A stretch of DNA of 64,000 nt, from assembly GCF_963668215.1 (NCBI RefSeq), contig NZ_OY764190.1, positions 930,001-994,000 on the forward strand. Direction: 5' to 3'. Positions within the stretch are counted from its first letter, which is position 1. Each line of letters begins with the position of its first letter. The stretch comes from an uncultured Desulfosarcina sp. Its GTDB lineage: Bacteria; Desulfobacterota; Desulfobacteria; Desulfobacterales; Desulfosarcinaceae. Shown here one piece after another: positions 27,878-35,608 of this stretch. The notes under the pieces are model-generated. The model did not search any database. It was not told where the DNA came from and was given only the letters and a program-made list of their open reading frames with translations. The translations under genes were made by a program, and so were the position numbers.

Positions 27878-28291
27878 TTACGCTTGTTTCATGAGGGTAT
27901 CGTACGCCTGCTGGATCTCCTTGAAGCGCGTTTCGGCCAGTTCCTGAATATCCCGGCCCAGATGCTGAACCTTGTCCGGATGGTACTGGGCGGCCAGGCG
28001 GCGGTAGGCGGCCTTGATCTCCTCTTTGGAAGCGCCCGGTTCGATTTCCAGCACTGCATACGGATTGGCATCGCCTGTGCGGGATTGGCGGTCATCGACC
28101 GTATGCCCGGTTTGATCGGAACGGTTGGCGGACTGTCTCAGCAGACGCTGGCGGCGGTAGTAGCGCCAGAGAAAGTAGAGCACCACCGCGTCGTCCAGCC
28201 AGCCCCACCCGGCCAGAAAATCCGGCACCAGGTCGCGCGGGAACAGCACGTAAAGTATCGCTCCGATAAGGTAGATCAGGCCTTTATTCAT
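27878..28291 (-). CDS. DUF1232-DnaJ domain membrane protein
   Basis: 137 residues. The N-terminal 45 are a DUF1232/YkvA-type membrane segment ([30 protein letters not shown]), then a basic linker. Residues about 70-137 are a J domain with the HPD motif in [13 protein letters not shown]. It lacks Gly/Phe and zinc domains. It probably recruits DnaK to the membrane. It precedes the Nudix gene on the same strand and follows the YaiI gene by a few bases. Confidence 0.82.
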   Translation of the reverse strand: MNKGLIYLIGAILYVLFPRDLVPDFLAGWGWLDDAVVLYFLWRYYRRQRLLRQSANRSDQTGHTVDDRQSRTGDANPYAVLEIEPGASKEEIKAAYRRLAAQYHPDKVQHLGRDIQELAETRFKEIQQAYDTLMKQA

Positions 28292-28296
28292 AATGA

Positions 28297-28746
28297 TTAC
28301 CGACGTCGAATGGACTGGATCATGTCGTCAAACTTCTGCAGGAAAAGGGACCGATCCCGCGGAGTCATGGGTCGCGGGCCGCCCGTTTGTTCGCCGGCAC
28401 CACGAAGATTTTCCAGCAAATCACGAACCGCGATGGCATCGCCGATATTGTCTTCGGTAAACGGCTTTCCCGTTGTCCCCAAAACCAGCGCGCCTTTTTC
28501 CAGGCATCGGCCGGCCAGCACGATGTCGGCGGTGACCACGATATCGTCGGTTCCGACCTGTTCCACAATCCAATCGTCGGCCGCGTCGAAGCCGCCGCCC
28601 ACCACCTTCAGGGTGATCCTCGGATCGCCGGGAATCCGCATCCAGTTGTTCGCGACCAGGATGACCTTCAGTTGATATCGGCCGGCGACGCGATAAACCT
28701 CGTTTTTTACCGGGCACGCGTCGGCGTCAATAAAAATATGTAACAT
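28297..28746 (-). CDS. YaiI/YqxD family protein (UPF0178, DUF188)
   Basis: 149 residues from ATG 28746 ([16 protein letters not shown]); the longer frame upstream reads through repeat DNA. The DUF188 signature [19 protein letters not shown] and [17 protein letters not shown] are present. PIN-like fold with unknown role. Its stop is five bases from the DnaJ-domain gene start, so the two are cotranscribed. Confidence 0.85.
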   Translation of the reverse strand: MLHIFIDADACPVKNEVYRVAGRYQLKVILVANNWMRIPGDPRITLKVVGGGFDAADDWIVEQVGTDDIVVTADIVLAGRCLEKGALVLGTTGKPFTEDNIGDAIAVRDLLENLRGAGEQTGGPRPMTPRDRSLFLQKFDDMIQSIRRR

Positions 28747-28781
28747 GGTGGTTCCGTTCTCGCAGGCAAACGCATATCTCA

Positions 28782-28906
28782 CTCCCAGGCTCTGCGTGGG
28801 AGCAGCCATTGGCCATCATTTAGCCGGTCAGGGTTCCCACGCAGAGCGTGGGAACCAGATATTATGCACTGCTTTTTCCCTCGTTCCCACGCTCTGCGTG
28901 GGAACG
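28782..28906. repeat. Cluster of three REP-like palindromes
   Basis: Three copies of a palindrome with core TTCCCACGC-nnn-GCGTGGGAA: a decayed one at 28782-28802, and two full ones at 28832-28856 and 28882-28906 in alternating orientation. These resemble REP sequences mobilised by RAYT (Y1-type) transposases. A RAYT remnant lies at 30182-30423, and the IS3 element now separates the two. Confidence 0.8.
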
Positions 28907-28982
28907 CACCGCAAGCTACTGATGTGGTTTAAAAGAAACGGACACTTTGCTAAGAACAATTTTTCAGAAAGCGAGGTGTCCC

Positions 28983-29285
28983 ATGAATGCTCGAAAACCC
29001 AGACGAACTTACACCAAAGAGTTCAAAGCCGATGCTGTTAGCCTGGTGGTCGAACAGGGCTACAGCAGCGCCGAAGTCGGGCGCCGTCTTGGCGTCGTTG
29101 AAAACAACGTCAACCGGTGGGTCCGGCAATACCGCGATAAGAACGAAAGCGTATCTGCCGACGGCCTGACCCGGGAACAACTGGAAGGCGAACTCAAGCG
29201 TTTGCTAAAGGAAAACAAACGGCTTGAGATGGAGCGCGAAATATTAAAAAAGGCGGCGGCCTTCTTTGCCAACGAGTCGAAGTGA
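28983..29285 (+). CDS. IS3 OrfA (helix-turn-helix)
   Basis: 100 residues: HTH region TYTKEFKADAVSLVVEQGYS...VNRWVRQY, then a leucine-zipper-like coiled coil (LEGELKRLLKENKRLEMEREIL). The stop overlaps the orfB start as GTGA. Within codons L-K-K near residue 89 lies the slippery heptamer A AAA AAG that would give an OrfAB fusion. Start preceded by AAGCGAGG. Confidence 0.92.
   Translation: MNARKPRRTYTKEFKADAVSLVVEQGYSSAEVGRRLGVVENNVNRWVRQYRDKNESVSADGLTREQLEGELKRLLKENKRLEMEREILKKAAAFFANESK
29246..29252 (+). promoter_or_regulatory. Programmed -1 frameshift heptamer A AAA AAG
   Basis: The heptamer lies in the correct register of orfA (codons AAA, AAG at 29247-29252). The -1 frame is open from here into orfB (GGLLCQRVEV then RFGFIRRQ), so slippage yields the full transposase, as in other IS3 elements. 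Confidence 0.8.
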
Positions 29286-30154
29286 GATTCGGCTTTATCC
29301 GGCGGCAAATGAAGGCCTCTCCGGTCACCGTGCTGTGCAAGGTGATGCGGGTCAGCCGGAGCGGTTTTTATCAGTACCTCAAACGCATCGAGCAGGGGCC
29401 GGAACGCGATCCGGCCGAAACCGCCTTGAAAGCTCGAATACAGGCTATTTTTAAAGCGCATCGCAGTAAATACGGTGCCCGACGGATTATGAAAGAACTG
29501 AACAACCAGGGCCAACAGATCGGCATTTTCAAAGTCCGCCGGCTGATGCGGGAGCTTGGGCTCAAAGCCAAATCTCCCCGGCGGTATAAGGTTACCACGG
29601 ATAGTCGCCATTCGTTTCCTGTGGCCCCAAACCGGCTCGATCGGCAGTTTGATGTCGATACGCCCGACCGCTTCTGGACGGCCGACATCACCTATGTCTG
29701 GACCCTTGAGGGATGGATGTACCTGGCCATCGTTATGGATCTGTTTTCCCGCCGGATCGTCGGTTGGGCCATGGATAAACGCATGAAGACTCAACTGACC
29801 ATCGATGCCCTGGCCATGGCCTACTGGATGAGAAAACCAGCCAGGGGTCTGGTTCACCACTCTGATCGGGGCAGCCAATATGCCTGTCACGAGTATCGCA
29901 ACTGTCTGGATGCTTACGGCATGATCCCGAGTATGAGCCGCAAAGGAAACTGCTGGGATAACTCTCCGACAGAACGCTTTTTCAGGAGCCTGAAGTCGGA
30001 ACGGTTATCTGACTATATCTTCACCACCAGAAAGGCTGCTCAGTCGCAGGTGATCGATTATATCGGCTACTACAATGGCATCCGTCTACATTCGACCCTG
30101 GGGTATCAATCCCCCGTGCTCTATGAGAAAGAACTGTACCGGAATGCTGCTTAA
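29282..30154 (+). CDS. IS3 OrfB (DDE integrase domain)
   Basis: 290 residues, GTG start overlapping the orfA stop. DDE residues: TADITYVW, HHSDRGSQY and DNSPTERFFRSLK, preceded by the HTH_21-type region (HRSKYGARRIMKELN). Complete, so the element could be active. Normally made as an OrfAB fusion through the upstream frameshift site. Confidence 0.92.
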   Translation: MRFGFIRRQMKASPVTVLCKVMRVSRSGFYQYLKRIEQGPERDPAETALKARIQAIFKAHRSKYGARRIMKELNNQGQQIGIFKVRRLMRELGLKAKSPRRYKVTTDSRHSFPVAPNRLDRQFDVDTPDRFWTADITYVWTLEGWMYLAIVMDLFSRRIVGWAMDKRMKTQLTIDALAMAYWMRKPARGLVHHSDRGSQYACHEYRNCLDAYGMIPSMSRKGNCWDNSPTERFFRSLKSERLSDYIFTTRKAAQSQVIDYIGYYNGIRLHSTLGYQSPVLYEKELYRNAA

Positions 30155-30181
30155 CCCGGTGTCCGTTTTTACTTGACCACA

Positions 30182-30423
30182 ACATACCACTGCTTGCAAA
30201 CGTCCAGCCCCCCCCGCTTTCCACCATAATTCCTTGCGCTCGAATAGCGCCAGTGCTCAGGATGATCCACGTATCCGCGCTCCACGGGGTTATTATGAAT
30301 GTATTCAACCTTCACGCGCATCATTTCATCGCTTGAAATTTGTTCCGGATGGGCGCCTTCCTGCCAGAATTGGTATCTGCTGCCTGTTTTGTGGGCTTTT
30401 TTGTAAAATGCCAACTGATCCAA
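30182..30423 (-). pseudogene. RAYT (REP-associated tyrosine transposase) remnant
   Basis: About 78 codons match the C-terminal part of TnpA-REP proteins: FYKKAHKTGSRYQFWQEG, YIHNNPVERGYVDHPEHW and RYSSARNYGG. The N-terminal catalytic HUH region is missing, since a TGA lies a few codons upstream and the fic gene follows. The 3' end is overwritten by the IS3 terminus. Non-functional. Its presence explains the REP palindromes at 28782-28906. Confidence 0.85.
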
Positions 30424-30447
30424 GCATGGGAGCCAGACACTATCATG

Positions 30448-31467
30448 TCATATTATTTTTTGGTTCATCCGCCAGCTCCGGCCTTTGCCACTCAGACGAT
30501 ATTTCTGCAAAGGACTGTTGGGTTTACCGGGAAGCGTCATCTCTATCAGTCCCATAGCCAATGCAGGTGCGATGTAGCGTTCCCGAAACGATTTGCGGTC
30601 CTTCAAGCCGACTGCATTCTGGAGTTGTGCCCGGCTCATCTCGCCGTTCAGTACTGCCAGCAGTTCTTGGACTTGGGGGGTGGCTTGGGGGGCGACTTGG
30701 GGGGTCAACAACGATACCGCATCTAAAATCATCCTGAGCATGAATTCGATGAATGGCGCGGAATCAACAGCATCCGTACTGTCTTGCAGGGCCTGGTAGT
30801 AGTCGGTCTGGTGTTCATGAACCAAACTTTCGACTGGAATATGAGCGAAAAGTTGGTTCCAGCGGGTTAAAATTAACGTTTGCCACAATCTTCCCATACG
30901 ACCATTGCCATCGGCGAAAGGATGAATGAACTCGAATTCGTAATGAAACACCGAACTGGTAATTAGTGGATGATCGTCGGAGGCACTTAGCCACATGAAC
31001 AGGTCGTGCATCAATTTCTGGACCCGATTTGCAGGCGGTGCCATGTGAAGGACCTGACCGTCCCCCATTACACCCACACCACCAAGGCGATATGCCCCGG
31101 CGTCATCAATGAGCCCTTTCATTAAAGCACGATGTGCCTCTATCAAGTCCTCCTCCACTGTTGGACGCCATCGTTCGATACGGTCATAGACAGCAATGGC
31201 GTTGCTTGCCTCCTTTATTTCACGAGGTGGGGCCACGACGCGCTTACCGTCCAGGACTGCGGTAATCTGCGCCTCACTCAGGGTGTTGCCCTCGATGGCC
31301 AATGAACCATGGATGGTTCGAATGCGGTTGATTCGTCGCAGATGCAGTGCTTTGTCGGCATCTGCCAACACAGACAGCCGTCCAACATTCTCACTAATTT
31401 TTGCCACCATATTCAAAATTGTTGGGGTGATGGTGTAGGGTGGCTGGTATTGAGATTGCTCGCTCAT
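30448..31467 (-). CDS. Fic family protein (AMP-transferase, class II)
   Basis: 339 residues. Fic motif HPFADGNGRMGR at 192-203 with all catalytic residues. N-terminal inhibitory-helix motif SLAIEGN at 55-61 fits the (S/T)xxxE(G/N) consensus, so self-inhibition is expected. The C-terminal 70 residues form a winged-helix-like domain (QVQELLAVLNGEMSRAQLQNAVGLKDRKSFRERYI). Fic enzymes transfer AMP or a related group from nucleotides to target proteins. The gene starts 16 bases after the Mrr-like nuclease stop, so it is the third gene of a compact operon. Target unknown. Confidence 0.88.
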   Translation of the reverse strand: MSEQSQYQPPYTITPTILNMVAKISENVGRLSVLADADKALHLRRINRIRTIHGSLAIEGNTLSEAQITAVLDGKRVVAPPREIKEASNAIAVYDRIERWRPTVEEDLIEAHRALMKGLIDDAGAYRLGGVGVMGDGQVLHMAPPANRVQKLMHDLFMWLSASDDHPLITSSVFHYEFEFIHPFADGNGRMGRLWQTLILTRWNQLFAHIPVESLVHEHQTDYYQALQDSTDAVDSAPFIEFMLRMILDAVSLLTPQVAPQATPQVQELLAVLNGEMSRAQLQNAVGLKDRKSFRERYIAPALAMGLIEMTLPGKPNSPLQKYRLSGKGRSWRMNQKII

Positions 31468-31482
31468 TGAAATTGCATTGTC

Positions 31483-32478
31483 CTATGCAGGCCAATATAG
31501 TTTGATGAGAGGTATCAGCGCTTTCGTCTCTGTATCCGAATTGTCATAATTTCGAATCAACAAATCTGCCAGTTCATCAATATCGATAAGGGTCACTGGA
31601 ATCGTAGACCGCTCGGCTTCGTAGCGCGCTTCTCGTGTAAAACCGCCTGTGGAGACGTAAAGTCCTCTATCGTTGGACCTAAGGCCCCCAATAAAACTTC
31701 GTAGAGTAGGTGCGCCAATGGTTTCGCTACGATGCTTGACTTCAACTCTGATTCTAGGTTGCTCCAAACCAAGACCGTCTGGAGATGCGATCACATCAGC
31801 ACCACGATCTGGACCAGCGCTGGCAACGCGAGTTTTGTATCCCATGGCCCTTAAAATGCCTGCCATGAGTTCCTGCATCTCATCCCAGTCTAATTTTTGA
31901 ATTCGATCTTTTATGAATTCAAAAGCTCGTTCGATTACATCGCGTTTGATATCATCCATTTCGGATGAAGAGCTTGTTTCATCGGATTCTGCAATAGGCT
32001 CACCACCGCTAAGAAGTTGCAAAAATTCATCGCGGGCTGAATCGTTCAACAAGAACAGCGTCATGATTGCGCCGACGGTATTCTTGGTAGCAACGGTAAG
32101 CTTATCCCGCGGAATTTTACCCTGCCACGCTACCTTGTAAAGGTGGTTGAAATCCCCTGCAGAGTCAGGCACGTATTCGTAATCCGAAATTATTTTTCCA
32201 ATAGGGTAATGACGATATTCTGGGTTATAGGTAATTGCGTAATCCCCTTTTTGAATCTCAAAACGAAAACGCGCTATTTGCCCAAAAGACATCCTGAACT
32301 TGGCCGGAGAGTCCCCGGGATAAGCCTTTCTAAATAATAATTCCAGATCCTCCTTGGATTTTACCTCTGATAAATCGTTTAGATCGCACCAACCAACCGC
32401 AACATAATTCTTCTCTTCAAAGTCCTGAACCAAGGCTGCATTTCGCCCTGCTCTTATCATCCACATTTTCTTGGACAT
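31483..32478 (-). CDS. Reader-domain plus Mrr-like restriction endonuclease
   Basis: 331 residues from ATG 32478 (MSKKMWMIRAGRNAAL), with AGGAGGGGG eight bases upstream; the longer frame overlaps the preceding gene. Residues 1-130 (VGWCDLNDL, FRFEIQKGDYAITYN, RHYPIGKIISDYEY) resemble PUA/EVE-like modified-base reader domains found ahead of Mrr nucleases. Residues 195-320 are the Mrr-like nuclease: Glu203 (MQELM), Asp228 (DRGADVIASPDG), Glu246-Val-Lys248 (RVEVKHR), and GLYVSTGGFTREA. Likely cleaves modified foreign DNA. Middle gene of the DUF429-like/Mrr/Fic cluster. Confidence 0.82.
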   Translation of the reverse strand: MSKKMWMIRAGRNAALVQDFEEKNYVAVGWCDLNDLSEVKSKEDLELLFRKAYPGDSPAKFRMSFGQIARFRFEIQKGDYAITYNPEYRHYPIGKIISDYEYVPDSAGDFNHLYKVAWQGKIPRDKLTVATKNTVGAIMTLFLLNDSARDEFLQLLSGGEPIAESDETSSSSEMDDIKRDVIERAFEFIKDRIQKLDWDEMQELMAGILRAMGYKTRVASAGPDRGADVIASPDGLGLEQPRIRVEVKHRSETIGAPTLRSFIGGLRSNDRGLYVSTGGFTREARYEAERSTIPVTLIDIDELADLLIRNYDNSDTETKALIPLIKLYWPA

Positions 32479-32497
32479 CGCCTTTACCCCCTCCTGT

Positions 32498-33268
32498 TTA
32501 ATACACGCCCAAAATCCACCCTTCCAATCTGGCAATTTCTTGTTCCTCATCAATTAACGGCGGATTGAAATAGGTGCCCAACAAACCACGACCGTCCATA
32601 TCCTTGAGCCATTGGGCCACGCACATGGCATCGTGGTCATCGGCGGAATAATTCTCTCTTTTGGCATATCGTTTGCGGAAAAGGGATGGAAAGATTTCAA
32701 CAATAACGGATTGTTTCGGCGGTATTTCGAAGCCATCGAAGGGCCAGAAATGCGGGCGATTGTTGAGATCAAGGTTTCGCCGGATGAATCGCAGCCATGG
32801 AAGGCCGGCATGCGTTGAATGGGCAACAGAACCTTGTATAAAGAACATGAAGACACTTTTGGCGCCTGCTGTCCAATTCTCCGTCAAACGCAAGTCATTT
32901 GGCACCCCAGACCTTTTGTTTCCCTCTCTACAAAACGTAACGGTGATTTCATCTCCATCGGTGGGCCAGTGCTTATGGAAATCATCGAGAAATTGATCCC
33001 AGCTTTCTATCTGGTATTTTTCCATGTAACTCATGGGGAAGGAGAACCCATGATCGATTCCGATGATGACAGGATCACCGCTCTTTATCTGTTCAAGACA
33101 CCAATGGGCGATCTCTTTGCGAGTCCAGTTCCGATGCGCTCCAGCGGGTGACGGGACTCTTGCAGAGGCATTTTTATGAGTTGCTTTGAATACCCGTAAT
33201 CCCGGCAACCTTGAAACCGCAGTACTGGCTCCAGAGTAGTCGATACCTATATAGGATGAAAAAAGCAT
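32498..33268 (-). CDS. DUF429-like RNase H-fold protein
   Basis: 256 residues. Motifs fit the DUF429 nuclease-like family of the RNase H fold: YIGIDYSGAS at the start, a second acidic strand VIIGIDHGFSFP, VIVEIFPSLFRKRY, and the helix DDHDAMCVAQWLKD with acidic residues. DUF429 proteins have no settled function. Its stop is 20 bases before the Mrr-like start, so it leads a three-gene transcript. A diverged 86-base remnant of the same gene occurs at 35491-35576. Ribosome binding site is weak. Confidence 0.7.
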   Translation of the reverse strand: MLFSSYIGIDYSGASTAVSRLPGLRVFKATHKNASARVPSPAGAHRNWTRKEIAHWCLEQIKSGDPVIIGIDHGFSFPMSYMEKYQIESWDQFLDDFHKHWPTDGDEITVTFCREGNKRSGVPNDLRLTENWTAGAKSVFMFFIQGSVAHSTHAGLPWLRFIRRNLDLNNRPHFWPFDGFEIPPKQSVIVEIFPSLFRKRYAKRENYSADDHDAMCVAQWLKDMDGRGLLGTYFNPPLIDEEQEIARLEGWILGVY

Positions 33269-33644
33269 CAGCGTTATTTCTATACCTGTTTTATCGGTAG
33301 ATACTGATAGATTAGCCTGCTGCTACAGGTCCAGATCGTTCAACCGTTTCATGAACAGCAGGTAGGTAAATCGACGGTCCTTTGTAATTTTTAACCCACG
33401 GAATACAATGAAAAATTAATTGGTTAATAAAAAGCTGTGCTCTATTCGAGGGCTCCGAGTGGTCCGGCAAGACTTTCCTATCAATAGATATCAAGAGTTT
33501 CCATCTCTCAAAGCGGGTACTCCCTACCCTTTAGCGCCGCAGGCGCCCAATCATCTTTTTCCGTGTGTTCCGTGGTTTCATTCCTCAATATCAACCGACA
33601 ACGAACAACTTTCGGTCTTAAACTCACAAACCCATCATACAACC
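33269..33644. other. Non-coding stretch between the DUF429-like gene and abiEii
   Basis: About 375 bases, AT-rich, with no supported gene. It contains TATCAATAGATATC at about 33483, a motif that recurs near 42997, and a TTCCGTGTGTTCCGTGG segment. It presumably includes the promoter for the DUF429/Mrr/Fic genes. Confidence 0.4.
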
Positions 33645-34559
33645 CTATCCAAAGAGAATTCGCTCGAGTTTTTCCACCGCCTGCCGCCGCTTGGCCGGCT
33701 GCATTCGCGCCAGGTTGAGCATCTTCCACTGGATGGCTGGCAGCCGCTCTACCCCTGGCAAGGCAAAGTCCCGCCAATCCTCATCCCCGCGTTTCAGGGC
33801 CAGTAAAAAGCGCTTGTCCCCATCGCTCATGACCGCGTGGATCACACGGACCAATTCCGGCAACGTTTCCCGCAGTTGGTCAAGCTCCACCGGAAAACTG
33901 GCCATACCCGAGAACTCAGCATGATATTGCGGCGCGATATCCTGAATTTGGGGTGCCAGCAACTCGGCCATTGGTCGATTATGCCCCATTAAATAGACCA
34001 GAAAAGCATTTTTCAAGTGCTCATCCACACCCTCTTGCCGCAACAACCAATAAACATCATACAAATCCCGGGGGTGCTGACGATCCAGCGCCGCACACAT
34101 TTTTCCGGCATACAAATCCGCGAAGCTGAGCACCGCCATGCGGGTAAAACCGAAGGCATCGGCAGCCCGGGCCGACAGTTGACGCTCCTCAGGCTGAAAA
34201 ACACTGCCCCGCAACACCGGCGTTACTTCGATCTTGACACCGATCTCTCCCTGTAGAACCAACAGTTTGAAGCGCTTACCCGTGCCTTTGAGCACAGAGG
34301 CCCGGACAACGGTTCGCGGGATATGGTGTTCAATATCTGCGGCAATAACTCCCAGGGCCTGGTCAATGGCGGCCAGGCTGGTATCCCGATCTTCCACCGG
34401 CAGGTAGGCCAAGTCGATATCCACCGACAGTCGCGGCATATCCCGCACAAACAGATTGATAGCGGTGCCACCCTTCAAGGCAAAGCACGACTGCTTAGCC
34501 ACGCTGGGCAACAACGCCACCAGCAGGCGTACCTGTTCAGTATATGGATTGCTCTTCAC
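33645..34559 (-). CDS. abiEii: AbiEii-type nucleotidyltransferase toxin
   Basis: 304 residues. Nucleotidyltransferase motif: GGTAIN at 30-35 followed by DIDL at 47-50, then SFADLYAGKMCAALDRQHPRDLYDVYWLL with the Lys and Asp residues of the family. AbiEii toxins are NTP-binding transferases that block growth, in type IV toxin-antitoxin/abortive infection systems. Overlaps the AbiEi gene by 23 bases. All key residues appear intact. Confidence 0.88.
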   Translation of the reverse strand: MKSNPYTEQVRLLVALLPSVAKQSCFALKGGTAINLFVRDMPRLSVDIDLAYLPVEDRDTSLAAIDQALGVIAADIEHHIPRTVVRASVLKGTGKRFKLLVLQGEIGVKIEVTPVLRGSVFQPEERQLSARAADAFGFTRMAVLSFADLYAGKMCAALDRQHPRDLYDVYWLLRQEGVDEHLKNAFLVYLMGHNRPMAELLAPQIQDIAPQYHAEFSGMASFPVELDQLRETLPELVRVIHAVMSDGDKRFLLALKRGDEDWRDFALPGVERLPAIQWKMLNLARMQPAKRRQAVEKLERILFG

Positions 34560-35316
34560 TAACAGCCATCTCCCTGGGAACCGTTATTTGATAGGCGGCA
34601 TCATAGGCGCCGCCCCTGACCAGCAGCCGCTTGCCCCGGCCCAGATCGACGCCTTGGGTGTCCAACGCCTGACGCCAGGCATGCCCATGGCGGTCGCTGA
34701 ACCACAAAAAAAGCCGCTTGGCCTTGACCTGGGTACAGGAAAGCAACAGGTCTCGCAGCAGACCGGGCCGCAGGTTAACTGCCGCCTCAAAAAATTTGTC
34801 TGCCATGGAAAAGTCCGCCCCATGACGCACCCCGGCCATCAGTTCCAACAGGGCCAACTCCGGCCTACTGAACGGAATGGGCCAGTCCCAAGCCCCGAAC
34901 GGCCGGTGGTGGACGGCCGCCTCAGGCAGTGGACCAAACAGCTGCGGGGTGTGAATGGTGAACCGAAAGGAAGCCTGAAACGACTGCACCCATATCGGCA
35001 CCTTACGCCCGCCGTAAAGATCGATATATTGGGTGTCGCCCAGAGGCAGGTAATGGGCCAAGCCCTGCAACTCCAAGGCGGTGCGGCCGCCTACGCGCAC
35101 GGGATACCCCATTTGGTTGAGGGAATAGACCACATGCTCCCATTTGAGCGCAGGCCCCGGCCGACGGTAAATGCCGTGAGCCACAGCAGTTAGCTTGCCC
35201 GCCCGCAGGGCATAATCCACCCGAGGTCGGTTGAAGCCGCGCGCCTGCAACCAGGCGCGATCCACCAACTGCCCTTCGGGTAATGTCTGTTCCAAGGATG
35301 ATTCGGGTTTAGCCAT
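34537..35316 (-). CDS. abiEi: AbiEi-type antitoxin
   Basis: 259 residues. N-terminal winged helix (LPEGQLVDRAWLQARGFNRPRVDYALRAGKL, then AVAHGIYRRPG) as in AbiEi repressors, and a C-terminal domain with DLYGGRKVP and LLELMAGVRHG. It neutralises AbiEii and represses its own operon by binding inverted repeats; a matching set of repeats sits directly upstream. First gene of the two-gene operon. Confidence 0.86.
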   Translation of the reverse strand: MAKPESSLEQTLPEGQLVDRAWLQARGFNRPRVDYALRAGKLTAVAHGIYRRPGPALKWEHVVYSLNQMGYPVRVGGRTALELQGLAHYLPLGDTQYIDLYGGRKVPIWVQSFQASFRFTIHTPQLFGPLPEAAVHHRPFGAWDWPIPFSRPELALLELMAGVRHGADFSMADKFFEAAVNLRPGLLRDLLLSCTQVKAKRLFLWFSDRHGHAWRQALDTQGVDLGRGKRLLVRGGAYDAAYQITVPREMAVSEEQSIY

Positions 35317-35320
35317 CGTA

Positions 35321-35377
35321 GTTTACAAATACCTTCCAATGCATAGTTTATATATGCATCGAAAGCGTTTTGTAAAC
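35321..35377. promoter_or_regulatory. Inverted-repeat operator upstream of abiEi
   Basis: Outer pair GTTTACAAA (35321-35329) and TTTGTAAAC (35369-35377), inner pair ATGCATA (35339-35345) and TATGCAT (35353-35359), nested around an AT-rich centre that could hold the -10 region. The position just before the abiEi ATG fits the autoregulation known for AbiEi. Confidence 0.65.
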
Positions 35378-35490
35378 CGATAGTTTAAAATATTGTAATT
35401 TTGCATAAATTAGCGCTGCAAAACACAGGATTCACAAACCAAAATTTTGCCTTTTGAATGGAAGCCTTAATCCATTGATATACAAATTTA

Positions 35491-35576
35491 TTCGGCGGCA
35501 TTTTAAAGCCGTCGAATGGCCAGAAAAAAGGGCGATTGTTGGGAGCGACGTTTCGTCGGATGAATCGCAGTCATGG
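35491..35576 (-). pseudogene. Remnant of a second DUF429-like gene
   Basis: 86 bases align without gaps to 32715-32800 inside the DUF429-like gene, with about 14 differences. On the minus strand it still reads LRFIRRN...NNRPFFWPFDGFK, except that the Trp codon before LRF is now TGA. The rest of the gene is absent. Substitutions mostly conserve protein sense, so it is an old homologous copy and not a recent duplication. Bases 35378-35608 contain nothing else I can identify. Confidence 0.8.
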
Positions 35577-35608
35577 AATACTGCAGTGGGTGGATTTACC
35601 GTAGATTT

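Larger units (their letters stand above)
28923..30181 (+). mobile_element. IS3-family element (1259 bp)
   Basis: Terminal repeats TGTGGTTTAAAAGAAACGGA (left) and TGTGGTCAAGTAAAAACGGA (right, complement) both continue with CAC. It carries orfA and orfB in overlapping frames with a frameshift heptamer. No short target duplication is evident at the flanks. The right end cuts the 3' end of a RAYT remnant. Confidence 0.88.

Noticed and set aside
28782..28906. CRISPR-like repeats
   Set aside because: The three repeats are palindromic with irregular spacing and alternating orientation, as in REP elements; no uniform spacers.
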